Shown one piece after another: positions 30,902 through 51,063 of a stretch of DNA of 64,000 bases (its first letter is position 1; each line of letters opens with the position of its first letter). The notes below the pieces were generated by a model, which was not told where the DNA came from, made no database searches, and saw only the letters and a list, made by a program, of their open reading frames with translations. The stretch covers positions 11,855,001 through 11,919,000 of the forward strand of contig NC_092198.1 in NCBI RefSeq assembly GCF_043641665.1. The letters are read 5' to 3'. The DNA comes from Enoplosus armatus. Its lineage: Eukaryota > Chordata > Actinopteri > Centrarchiformes > Enoplosidae. The translations under genes were made by a program, and so were the position numbers.

Positions 30902-31640
30902 AAAAGGGCTGCAGGATACAGACTGATGGCGAAATACCTGCAGAGTGGAGTTTGAAAACATTTCAGAGGCAGAAGTCTTGTTTAATTGGTTGAGTTGAAC
31001 CTCAGTGCATGTGGAGGCACCCATGAGCTCGTTAGACTGCTGATCAAATATTATAATTATAGATAAACATATCTTAAGCTTACCTGTCGGGTAACTTCTG
31101 CTCTGAATAAAGGGCCTTTGGCTCCAACGATTTGAGGTTCATTAACTCAACCAATGTGATTATTTCTTCCTCACTGCTCTTAGAAATATTTGTACCGCAA
31201 ACTACACGATACCTTTTCATGTCACCTTCTGTAGGAGACTTAAAAGGAGGCTTAAGCACGGAAATGTTTCCTCAACATTTACTGCAGATGTTTTGATATG
31301 GAGCTGCGTTAAAAAAATATATATTTATTTTCTTTAAAATAGATTGTTAACCTGTACAGTTCTGTGACATGGCAGCTACTTTATGCAACAGTGTGGATAA
31401 AGAAGCCTCCTTTCAACAATAAGGAGATGACTGTGACCTCTGACCTCCCTGTGATGACTTATTTCAGTAACTGAAAAGCACACAATTGGTATCAAGTCCT
31501 GTGAAAAGGTTTCAAGCCTGAATCTTTTTCTTTCAGCTATTGCAACATTTGTGATGTACATACTGAACATTAATTATCTGTGTTTGTCTCTGTGTAAATG
31601 TAACTGTAGCCTCATTAAACGTTACTTATATTTAAAGAAG
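30902..31640 (+). other. vsx2: vsx2 3' UTR with polyadenylation signals
   Basis: After the TGA at 30899-30901 a canonical AATAAA lies at 31106-31111. A second possible signal, ATTAAA, follows at about 31615. The 3' UTR is therefore about 220 or 730 bases, depending on the site used. Confidence 0.5.
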
Positions 31641-32265
31641 CTCAGGTGTATTTTGCTTATTGTTACTTCACCTGGATGTTTGAGCTTCACTGTGCAGAAT
31701 GATGTTTGACACTAAAAGGCTGTTTTCACATTCATCTGCTGAAGGGGGAAAGTTTCTCTGTGCTCACTTTAAATCACAGTTTAAGAGAACTTAAACTCAA
31801 ACTGAGCATCACTTTGTGACATCACAAGAAACCTATCTTGTGTCCAGTAGTTAAACGTTTAAAATGAAAAATATTTGCTTATTCATGAATAAGCTCAAAT
31901 CAAAAACAAATTGTGGGGGAAAAAACATCAAAAGCTATTATTCAAAACATGTTTGGAGGGGATCTTTAAACAACAAAATCCTACATGTTGCACAAACGGA
32001 AACCTCTCCTTTCTTTTGCAACTGATGTTGAAATCCAGTCATCAAGCCTAATATGCTTTCCAAGAACAGGAAATAGTGTCGGCACACGGGTTTGCACCGC
32101 CCTTTAACGCATCACTCCTCCAGCCCTTCCTCTCCGGAGTTTCCAAATTTTCCACTTCTCGTAAATTGAGCAGAGTTACTCCCAAAGTTGCTTAAACGCT
32201 GTATTATCCGACACGGAAATGCTTTGCAAACATAATTTCCGGTAGCACAGAATACCTTCACCGTC
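31641..32265. other. Intergenic vsx2-acss1, including the acss1 promoter
   Basis: A short spacer of about 0.6 kb with no gene. The last 200 bases (from about 32060) are G+C-richer and carry a TTTCCGG motif (32237-32243) near the acss1 start. No TATA box is seen. The two genes lie head to tail. Confidence 0.4.
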
Positions 32266-32855
32266 ATGATGTGGCTGCCTTGCGGATGCGCCTCAAAGTA
32301 CGCAGTTACTGTCTTCAGATCTTATTTCCATGTTTTGGGTCGCAGGAGATGCAACATAACGGCGTTTATGCCGGAGGCTGCGGGGTTTGAAGGCGCCTCG
32401 GACCGCTCAGCGCTGCAGGAGTTCTCCGTCTCCAACAGTGAGAGCTTCTGGGCCGCTGCGGCGCGCCAGAGACTGAGCTGGATCAGCCCTTTTCACACGG
32501 TCCAGGACTGTGATCTGAGCCGAGGCAAGGTCAAGTGGTTTGAGGGAGGAAAGCTGAATGTGTCCGGTAAGATTATGTTCACATTTAATTAGAATACGAC
32601 CGTTAATTGGATTCATGGACATAGATTTGGTCGTTAGAATAAACTCATCCATTCAAGTCATAATCGGAGGTAGTAGGCTGTGATTTTATTTTCTCCTGAC
32701 AGACAGTCAGACAGTTTTTCACGCTAAATGAAACACGTCCAGAGACGCGAAGGCATCATCATGCAAACCAGTCTCTATCAGCGTATCTATCCATAGAATA
32801 CCTTGAACGCACCATGCTAATGTGGTGATGAGAGAAGCAGATTATGTGACATTTT

Positions 32856-32887
<32 letters not shown>

Positions 32888-33026
32888 CTGCTTTCTTTAT
32901 GGCCACATGCAGTGAACTGCCTGGACCGCCACGTGCACTCCTGTCCTGAGAGGGTGGCCCTGATCTGGGAGAGAGATGAACCAGGGTCAGAGGTCAAGGT
33001 CACCTACAGGTCAGCAGGTTGGATTT

Positions 33027-33079
<53 letters not shown>

Positions 33080-36000
33080 CCTCCTTTCGCCTTGTGTAAT
33101 GTGGTTCATTGACATCTCTTTACAGGCAGTTACTGGAGATGACATGTCGCCTGGGCAACCTGTTAAGGCGGCGTGGTGTGAAGAGGGGGGACTGTGTCAC
33201 CATCTACATGCCTCCTTGCCCTCTGGCTGTGGCGTCCATGTTGGCCTGCGCCCGTATTGGTGCAGCACACAATGTGGTGTTTGCAGGTTTCAGTGCTGAG
33301 GCCCTTGCAGAGCGAATCAGAGACGGTGAGACAGTGTGACTCCCCTGCTGATGCTGTCTGACTCAGATGACAGATTTAAGAGACAAGTCTGGAAACAGAT
33401 TTCCAGGACACATGTTAGTATCTTTCAGCTCTTTGTTTGGGTTTTAAAGCTGCCACTTTACTGTTCAGTTTCACAGCTCTTATTAACCATGTTTCCAGCA
33501 GCTCGCAACAGTTTTTAGTGAAAAAGCCCAGATAAACCTACTGTACACTACCTGCCCAGCACCAAACAACAGACAAACAAAGTTAGTGACTATAGTTGGT
33601 GAATATAACAGAGCATTTAACAGCTAAAGAGCCCAGTGTTTTTCTTAGGAGTTGGTGGAGACACAATATTTTTGCCATAACAACTTAAAAGGATGATTAT
33701 ATGTCAGCGTTGTGGTTTCAGATTTTTCTGCTTCACCCAAGTGGCCAAAAATCAATTAATGTTGCTTTAAATAAAAAAAATGTAAACATGCACCTGGACA
33801 CAACTAAAACAGTAAAGCAGTGGGCCGGAAAACCAAAACAATGAGAGAGAGAGAGAAAGATGCTAAAAAGCTCCACAGAGCTGAATGGAACTGCATTTAA
33901 CATTTAAAAAATAAAATAAAACAATCAGTTTGTACCCCTATGATCTGTTTTTAAGGCAGTTCAATTTAGATATTTCCAGGTGCAATTCTGACACATTTCT
34001 GCACCAAACCACAGTTCAATTTTAATATTAGTTGGCCTCACAGGATCTGGCAGGAAATACTGATTGCAGGAGTGAGATTATCTGATTTCCTGGATCAAAA
34101 GATTATGATTGGGCCCTCAATCTTCCCCTTGTTCCTGGACAGAAACTATTCTTGGGCTCTTCTCTGTATGAGGTTAAATGTGTGTGAGACATTTGTGTTT
34201 TGTGTTATAATCTAAACACAGTTAGGTGAAATGTTTATGTTACACAGGGTTTGCTAAATTACCTGTTTTTTTACCTCTAGTATGTCCTCCAGTATCACAC
34301 TATTTGTAATTAAACATTACAGTAACAGTACTGTTAATTCCCAAAAAATAACTCAGTCAAAACAAAAGCCCACCTCAGCAGTCTGATTTCATAAACATCC
34401 CATTTTCAGCCCAGTCCAGCACAGTCATCACTGTGAACCAGGGCGTCAGAGGGGGGAAGGTCACTGCGCTGAAGAAGACGGTGGACACGGCTGTTCAGAG
34501 CTGCCCGACTGTACAGCAGGTGTTTGTTGCTATGAGAACAGAGAATCCGGTCGCCATGACAGCCAGGGATGTCGCCATGGAGGAGGTGAGAGAGCAGAAA
34601 GCCAATCAGAACTTGATTAAGGTATATGCACTGAGTCACTTTCCCCTGGAAAATAAAGATTTAAAAAATTGAGCTTTCTGTCATATCACACTATCCATCT
34701 ATGTCAACAAGAGCTGATGTTTGAACAAGAAAAAGCAATAAAGTTCAACTGTTCAACTGGGATTCCATTACTATGCTGCGGTTACTGAATGTGTTTTTTA
34801 ACAAATACACATTCACCGTGTTGTGCAGGAGATGCTGAAGGAGGATGCGTTGTGTGAGCCAGCAGCCATGGACAGCGAGGACGTCTTGTTCCTGCTTTAT
34901 ACATCAGGCAGCACGGGGAAGCCCAAAGGACTCGTCCACACTCAGGCTGGATACCTGCTGTATGCCGCACTCACACATCGGGTAAACATCAAGCAAAACC
35001 TGTTGCTGATTTTATTTTATTTTTCAAATCACACACAATAGTTACTGTAATAGTTACCAGTGACATCATTACTCAGTGATCACCCATCTGTGGAGGAAAT
35101 CTCTGGCTGATAACAGAAGGTTACAGAGTATGGTGCTCTAGTTGTAGCACGGTGTAACATGTAATATATTGCCTCAAAACTACACTTACAGCTTTAATGG
35201 GTTATTTAGGAGCATAACAGTAAACAAAATACTGTATCCAATCGTCCCTACAATCTTCCGTCTCATCACCAGTATGTCTTCAGCTACCATGATGGAGACG
35301 TGTTCGGCTGTGTGGCGGATATTGGTTGGATAACAGGACACAGTTACAGTGTCTACGGGCCCCTGGCCAACGGGGGAACCACTGTTCTGTTTGAGAGCAC
35401 TCCCATTTACCCTAACCCAGGTACGAACATCAGCAAATGTATGAAGGTATCACACTGGTCGACAAATTTAGAATAAAATAAAAACTAATCTTACATTGAT
35501 ACCTTTAGTTGAACAGTAAACCTTAAAATTGTTCATTTATTATTTATTCATTTATTAGCTCTAATGTTATCATTATAATGACATTTTTGTGGTCATGTTA
35601 ACATAATGTTTGATGTGCTGTGTAACCGTCTAAGTATTCCCGTCCTTTGCGAAGAGCTCTGCATGCTTGTGTCTTTGTCTATGAATAACTTGAACTTGGC
35701 CATACCTTCCACGCTAAAATTAGAACTTCTATATACACAGGAGTCAGGGTCTAGTCATCATATGTGTCAGCACACACACCTTGTTATTGTCGAGACACTG
35801 TTCTCAACAACACTGGGAAGAGTTGAAAGATGTCTTCAGTTGTCAGGCAACAACTTCAGTCTAATCTCCATCTTCTGATTCTGATTTTAGATTTTCAGTA
35901 TCATCTCAGTAGTCTCTTTGGACCATGCTAACGTAGACATGTTTTATTGTTCACAGGAAGATACTGGGAGATGGTTCAGAGACTTAAGATAAACCAGTTT

Positions 36001-36865
36001 TACGGGGCTCCCACAGCCATCCGCCTGCTACTCAAGTACGGAGACCAGTGGGTGCACAAATACGACCGCTCCACCCTCAAAACTCTCGGCTCTGGTACGC
36101 CAAATATGATGCTTAGAAATACTATTATGTGCTCAATAGCTCCCCATTAGAGGAAAATTTAGTTTTTTTGCAACCTGGTTCTCATTTGTGTAGTGATGGT
36201 CATCTGTCCTTTTTGGTTATGTTAACATTTTATGGCAACATTACTAAAACTAGAGTCTAACAAGTAACACAAGCAATCAGACAAAGTGGGAACTCCACAA
36301 TTTAGCCATATAATCTGCACTTCTTTGGATCTTAAAACAAATGTGAATTTTAAAATTAATTTCCAAACTGTCCATCATATAACATCAACATATAACAGCA
36401 TATAAATTATAGAACTACTTCACAGTTCAGTTTCAACCTACCATACTTACAACAGTTGTGCATGCACACAGCTTTTAAATGCAATGGACAGTTGAAATGA
36501 AATTTGGTTAAAATAATTGTATTTATGGCCACAAATGGGACCCAGATTGTAAAAATCAATTTCTGACATTTCTTTGATGTGTTAGCATACATTTATACAT
36601 TTATCCAAGTTAAAATGTCATGTAAACCAGCTGGCAGCCACTTCAAATACAGTATGTATACACTCATACACACACACACACACACACACACACAGTGTAG
36701 AGTCACATGTAAAACTTCACTCTGTCGTGTACTGGAGAGTTACCCAATGAATTCCTGTCCTCCAAGAACACACGTGTTACATACTTAAAGTATAATGAAA
36801 GTTAAGCAGAGCTGGTATGTCAACATGCCTCAGTGTCCACAGCAAAGTCCAGCATGCTAGGAGAT

Positions 36866-36912
<47 letters not shown>

Positions 36913-39900
36913 CTGTTCCCCTGAAACATGAAGCGTATGGGTTAAAATACAAAGCTTGACATAAAGAATGGAAATCCTCCAGCTATCCCGAACACATCTT
37001 CTTTTTGTTTTTGCAAAACACATAAAAATACACAGAAACAAAAACAAAATGTGACTACATTATATGTTTTAAGCTGTCCTTGTGTGTGCAGTGGGTGAGC
37101 CCATCAACACTGAAGCGTGGGAGTGGTACCACAGAGTGGTTGGGGACGGACGCTGCCCTGTAGTGGACACCTGGTGGCAAACAGGTAACTGGGAATACAG
37201 AAAACAGTCTTGGTTTAACAGTTTGTTCACAGCAGTGTCAAAACCATTAACCGGTTAATGAATTAATCCACATAAAATTAATCAATCATAAATCTTCTAT
37301 TCAGTTGGGTCATTTGTCAAGCAAGCATCCCAGTCATTTGCTGTTCTTAACACAAACAGTCTTACATGACTACATGAACGAATTAAATGACTAATTGATT
37401 ATTAAAATTGAGTGATTTATTTTTAATAATAATGATTTTATTCAGTGACTCTTTTCAACGCTAAATTGATGCAACTTTTGAATCTTTATCAGACTGTGTT
37501 TTGCATGTTTTAGACTACGCATTGCTGCTGCCAGCTGCATCACTGCTGGATGAACTGGTTCAGTACTTCAGCCTACACTATAGCTGCATTGTGTCCAGGA
37601 TTACTCTACTGTCACACAGTTTTGCCTGTGTACTTTACAGTACATTTTGTATTATGGCCCTGTCTAACTAATGTCATCACCAATCAACCAAATCTAATTT
37701 ATTGTGCTCACAGTGGACTTGGTTTTGTCTCTCATGCTGTGAGTCTTATAGTAGCATTTCATCACTTGTTCGCACGATCACAATCCCTCCAGAAAAGGGC
37801 AGTTAAGTTCACAAACTCTTCCTCGACCACAGCCACGTCTGCAGGAACTAAAGCAGCCAATCAGTCGGTCTTAAAGGGGAGAGCAGTCTGTTCCGTCCTT
37901 CCAACAATAACAGTGTTACATAACATCGTGACTGTGGACAAGTGTGCATATACATACACAACATTACAGTAGAGAGTACATATACAGTTCACACTCTCTA
38001 TGACACACACACATATGCATAGTGAGGGGAAGTATCTATCAGGACTCCCGAATCAAACCAGATGTTTTCCTCTCAGAGTTGAACATCCGACTTTGGGATC
38101 AGCACAGAAAACCAGAGGCATGAATAAATCTCGACCTCAACCTTTTTTTCTTGATACTGAACAATAACAGTCAACATTAACACCAACACCATGTAGAGAA
38201 ATCCAGGTAGCAATAATTTCATCCCTGCTTCCCTGTTTTGTTTGTCAAAACGCTCACCTAAGCCAGTTGAAGTTTGGATATGTTTTGACCGCAGAATGCA
38301 AATGTTATGATTGTAGCTGCCAAAAGTGCCACATCACAAAATGGATCACGGTCTGGAGAGACTCAGATGAGTCTACTTACTTCCCCCGTCAGATGAGCGC
38401 ATTTCATAGACAGATAAAAACTACAAAAACTTTAAATTTGCTCTTCAATTCGTCTCCATAGTTTCTACATTCTTCAATGCTTATGATACACGTTAACAGA
38501 GTGAAATAGAAACTATATACTGTATACTTTACTGTGTAATTTGTGGCAGAATACAATGCCGTGACAGTATAATTACAGTAATTGCAATGGGTGTGACAAA
38601 CTTGCAGTGAAATTGTCCTTCACCCTTGTATAACATCTGATGTCACTGCAAAATTACTACATAGTACTTATAATAGTTATATAAGTACTTATGATGGGAC
38701 ATAATGACAGCATGTTAGAAATCAGCTGATTTCGCTAATAAAATCAATTTTGCGGATGAACACAGGACCCAACTGACACTATGTGTTTCATCCTCAGTCC
38801 CTTCAAATTACATTGAGTAATGACCAAATGGAGCAAAGCTGCGTTAATTACCATACAAATGGCAAAAATCTATAATGAATTGACGATAATTAAACATCAG
38901 AGCATCATGAGCTTGAGAATTACAGACACAGATATGACCCAAATACCCTACTTCAGTAAAAAGGATTATATTATGATGTTATTTTCCTGGACCAGTGTTT
39001 CCAATTAGTACTAAGTGGCATTATTCATAAATGCCATTTGGTTGATCTGGGAGCAAGTAGCCTGTTTAGAGGGAAAATTAGATTTTGATCCGCTGTTGGC
39101 ATACGGCCTCCATGTTGGATCATACAGGACAAGAAAAAAGAAAAAAGTATTAATATTAGTAGTATCAGTATTAGTATCAACATGTTTAAATTCTTACTTT
39201 TAAGCATTTATTTAAAACAGTAGTTTGATACTTTGGGATATACGTTTTTTGCTTTCTCGCCAAGTGTTAGATATGAAGATTGATAACACTCTCAGCTACA
39301 GCCAACAACCCGTTAGCTTAGCTTAGCATAGCGACGGAGAACAGGGTGAAACAGCTAGCCTGGCTTATGCGGAATAAACACACATTAGAGTGGCATCGAT
39401 CTTCTCATCTAGGTGAATAAGCACATTTTCCAAATGTTTTTTAATGTTGAAGACAGCCTTTACTAAGTTTGAAAGAGGCTCAACTGAAAAGTGTTGACGA
39501 TTTTTGAGGGGGGATTTTAGTCCAGAAGTCTCACGGTTACAGTTGATTTGAACAGGATGCCAGTCGCTAATGCTATTGTGGGATCATCTGTTGTGTCCTA
39601 CTTTATAACCGGTCCCCTCTGTTGTCTCCGGCACTGTTGCCACCAACACCACCAGGCGGATTACCAGGGTCTCTGACGTCCGGGCAAACCTAATTTAATT
39701 TACTTAGTATGGCAGTAATTCCACATCTACATCTATAGTCATGAAAAGGGTTAGTTGACTCAGTTGTCATTTATATTCTCCTACTCTCTCCTCTGGCCCT
39801 TTCATTTTTTATTTTACTTTTTCCCCACTCTGCTTCAGGGCATCTTCAGTGCTTTAAAAAAAATGGTTATGTTTTTCCATTTTGGTTGATTCTTTGTTTT

Positions 39901-42478
39901 GTGTGATGGGTGTTGCACTGTATTAATCTGGTCTTGACCAGTCTGGTTTAAATGATAAGTCTGATAATATTCTATATTTGTCTTATCAAAAAAATCCCAT
40001 GAAGACCAAAACCAAACAATGAATTGATACTAACAAGTATCGCCTGTGTAGCCAAAGTCCCTGTCATCAGTGAGCCTCACCGTTGCACTGGGTGACATCT
40101 TCCTTCATTACTAAAAAACACTGGCCCTGCAGTTTATATTGAGTCGATCCCACATACACCGTCCTGCTACTGTAAATACTCACTCGAGCAGATGTGTATT
40201 CATTCGCAGCTAGTCCCCAACAAATTCCCTACGTACTCTCGTTTGGGCAATGTTTGCTAACAATTACAATCCCAGCCGTTTTTAAAAGATTAGACAACAT
40301 ATCTGTCACCTGTTTTTAAAGATGTACATCGATGTGCTCAGGACTCAATGCCACAGACAGGGTAAGGATATCCCTTTTAAATGTACTTTGCATTGACAAA
40401 CACATTGTTGGTTTGTGTCTTTTTATAGCATTTGTTGACAATAAGTAAAATATAGGATAACACCAGCTTTATAATCTGCCTTGTTTTGCTCTGTGTTCTC
40501 AGAGACAGGTGGTATCTGCATCGCCCCAAGGCCATCGGACCCAGACGCAGAGATTGTCCCAGGAATGGCTATGAGACCTTTCTTTGGCATTAAGCCCGTG
40601 CTCATGGACCCTGAGGTGTGATGCTCATCCCTGTGTGTGTAGCGTGCCATCCCTGCAAATGTTGGGCGGCTGGGAACGGCCCGAAGGGAGGGTCAGATTA
40701 GGATTATAAAATAGTCACCAGCTGTGTCACTTTTGATACCCACCCTGCTCCCACCCGTCAGTCCCACTGCGTGCCAAACTCCCCATTAAAAATCTGCCAT
40801 ACTTATTGCAGTTGCACAGATTGTGCAGACAGTTGGAGTCATGTCTCTGAGCGGATCTCTCTTCCTCCCTCTCAACAAAAACACACACAAACACCCACAC
40901 ACAGCATTTTGAGAGCTTTGATATCCACAGGGTTTAATGTGGCTCTATAGGTTTTCTATCAGTCTTGTCTAGTTGTTGGATCAACAAGGTTTCACTGACC
41001 ATACAATGCTGGAAACATGCACCAAAATAATACTTCACATAGCACAATTGCACTTGCTCTTAAAGTCCTAATTTGCATTTATGACATTGACAACTCAGTT
41101 ATTATTTTGTTGTCCTTGTTTCTTGTGTTAACATTTTCTTCAGGGGAAAGTTCTGACTTCCAACCACACATCTGGAGCTCTGTGTATAGCTGAGCCTTGG
41201 CCTGGTATGGCCCGAACCGTTCATAACAACCACCAGAGATTCATTGAGACCTACTGTCAGCCTCATCCTGGTACAGTACGATGCGTTCAAGATAAAACTG
41301 TCTCTGTTTTTACGGTGCTTCTCAACTCCTATGTTTTTTCAGTGAAGACCAAAACTGGAAATTCAACTGTCACTTGTTGATAGCCTCTAAATCCCCGTCT
41401 TTGCTCCAACAGGTTACTTCTTTACTGGAGATGGCGCCTATCGCTCTAAGGAGGGGTATTACCAGATCACTGGCCGCCTCGATGATGTCATCAACGTGAG
41501 CGGTCACAGGATTGGGACAGCAGAGATAGAGGATGTGGTGGTATGGTCAATCAATGATTATCAAATTAGTTTACTGTCTTTGAGCATTGCTTGCTACATT
41601 CATAAATATTAATATAATGGAAACATGCTAATGTTTGTGTAGAAGAAAATAAATTATAGCATTAATATCATTAATAAAATTATATTCAAAAGTAGTAAGG
41701 AAAAGGGTTGACATCTTTCATTAAAACTGCATTTTTTAGGTCCTTTCCCTAATGTTTAATCAAAGAGACATACATGTTTTTTGCCATTTTTTCCCCAAAG
41801 CTCAAGCACTTAGATATGTTCTCCTGTAGTGTAAAGTGTACAGACGCTTGTGATTTCTGTAACAGAATCAGTGCTCTGCAGTGGCCGAGTCTGCAGTCGT
41901 AGGATACTCACACAACATCAAAGGACAAGGTGAGCAAGAAATCTTTTTTCAGCGTAATTCAGTCACAAAATGTGTTTCCTACATAATGTAGTTCACAGGG
42001 ATGTGTAAACATGTCATAGCAATGTTATTTAAGAATGTCCATCATACTAAAGACAGTTTTCTCTCTTGTGCTGTCAGGCATGTATGTCTTTGTGGTGCTA
42101 AAAAAGGGTGTTGACGTCCAAGAGGCGAACCTGTCCCGGCAGCTAAACGACATGGTATCTAAAAAGATTGCCAAGTATGCCTGTCCAGACTACATCCAGG
42201 TAATTCTGTCTCATTGACTTTAAACTGAAAGCAGACATTTAAGACTAACTTGTATTTTGACCAAAAAAACACAAAAAAAACACCATGTGGCTTTCTCACA
42301 GTTCGTCCAGCATCTACCAAAGACACGCTCAGGTAAGATAATGCGGCGGGTACTGCGGAAAGTGGTGGAGCGAGACTTGAACGGGTTGGGTGATCTCAGC
42401 ACGCTGGATGACTCTGCAGCAGTTCAAGAGATCATCCAAGGTCACCGTGAACTCTGTAGTAAACAACAACCACAATGA
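32266..42478 (+). CDS. acss1: ACSS1-type acetyl-CoA synthetase, 14 exons, complete
   Basis: Joins acetate to CoA with ATP through acetyl-AMP; ACSS1 is the mitochondrial enzyme. Coding exons: 32266-32566, 32913-33009, 33126-33325, 34410-34585, 34829-34981, 35273-35420, 35957-36094, 37092-37184, 40503-40615, 41144-41270, 41413-41540, 41866-41929, 42078-42199, 42302-42478, giving 678 residues (human ACSS1 689). ANL-superfamily motifs: P-loop [11 protein letters not shown] (282-292), [24 protein letters not shown] (430-439), [20 protein letters not shown], and the C-terminal [10 protein letters not shown] with the conserved catalytic lysine at 632. The N-terminus is rich in R, A and S without acidic residues for about 35 positions, as a mitochondrial presequence would be. 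Two adjacent ATGs (32266, 32269) could both start. Similarity is much closer to ACSS1 than to ACSS2. Intron 8 is 3.3 kb. Confidence 0.93.
32859..32887. repeat. (TG)n microsatellite before acss1 exon 2
   Basis: About 14 TG units, ending 25 bases before the exon 2 acceptor. Confidence 0.93.
33030..33075. repeat. (TG)n microsatellite after acss1 exon 2
   Basis: Twenty-three TG units, starting 20 bases after the exon 2 donor. Confidence 0.93.
36668..36694. repeat. (CA)n microsatellite, acss1 intron 7
   Basis: About 13 CA units. Confidence 0.92.
36869..36907. repeat. (CA)n microsatellite, acss1 intron 7
   Basis: About 19 AC units. Confidence 0.92.
39225..39385. repeat. Teleost interspersed repeat in acss1 intron 8
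   Basis: Contains GTTAGATATGAAGATTGATA, CCGTTAGCTTAGCTTAGCAT, and GGGTGAAACAGCTAGCCTGG, a well-known teleost repeat sentence in diverged form. Family name not assigned from memory. The true limits may be wider. Confidence 0.6.
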
Positions 42479-43233
42479 CGGCTTTTCTGAAAACATTCTC
42501 ATCTAAAGGAGTATGAAAGCGATGTTACTCTCCATTTCACTTAACCACTTGTGACATTGTATCAAAAATGATATTTAAGGCCAAATATTCTTTTGTTTTT
42601 ATTGCACATATGAAATTTTTATGAAATCAGGTAAACAACTCTTTAAAACTGTATGTATAATCCACAGATGTTCTCTGCTCTTGATAGGAGTTACAAGGAG
42701 CTGAGAACATTGTGTGTTTTTATTACACAACTGGAAGTAATATTCCCGATGTAGTGATTGTAAACATAATACAATAAACAAATGTAATCTCACATAAAGG
42801 TGCACAAAACTTACTGAGTCTAAAGTGTCCTTTTTATTTCCTGATTTGTTGTCATGATAGATGAATTTACTCATATCCATCTAAACCTTTCGTTTGTTGA
42901 AGTCTTTGGTCCAAAACATTTTGGTTGAGCTCTCTGTCCTGACCCACAAGCATCCATCAAACCTTTGTTGGAAACTGATGATGATGTTGCACTCTCACCC
43001 ATTTTCTTAACCTTGTATTTAACCAAGAAAGCTGGTGAGAAACAATACCTGTGGACATGAGTAGATACATAAATACACACAAACTGGGTGTGTACAGTTG
43101 GCCACTTCCACTGAAGGAACAGGGTTTTAAAAGTACCTTGTTGAAGAGCACTTGAATGTTAGTTATTTTCTGTTCTCATCTCCCACATTGATGCTTCCAG
43201 CATGTCCAGGATGTCAAAGAGATGACTCTGCAG
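42479..43233. other. Convergent 3' region of acss1 and abcd4
   Basis: Tail-to-tail spacer of 755 bases. On the plus strand an AATAAA for acss1 lies at 42773-42778. On the minus strand an AATAAA for abcd4 lies at 42833-42838 (TTTATT on the plus strand), with others at about 42598 and 42716. No other gene is seen; the small frames here are UTR. Confidence 0.5.

Positions 43234-51063
<7,830 letters not shown>

Noticed and set aside
37550..37972. A 140-residue plus-strand frame in acss1 intron 8
   Set aside because: Intronic, no recognisable domain, and composition like surrounding non-coding DNA.
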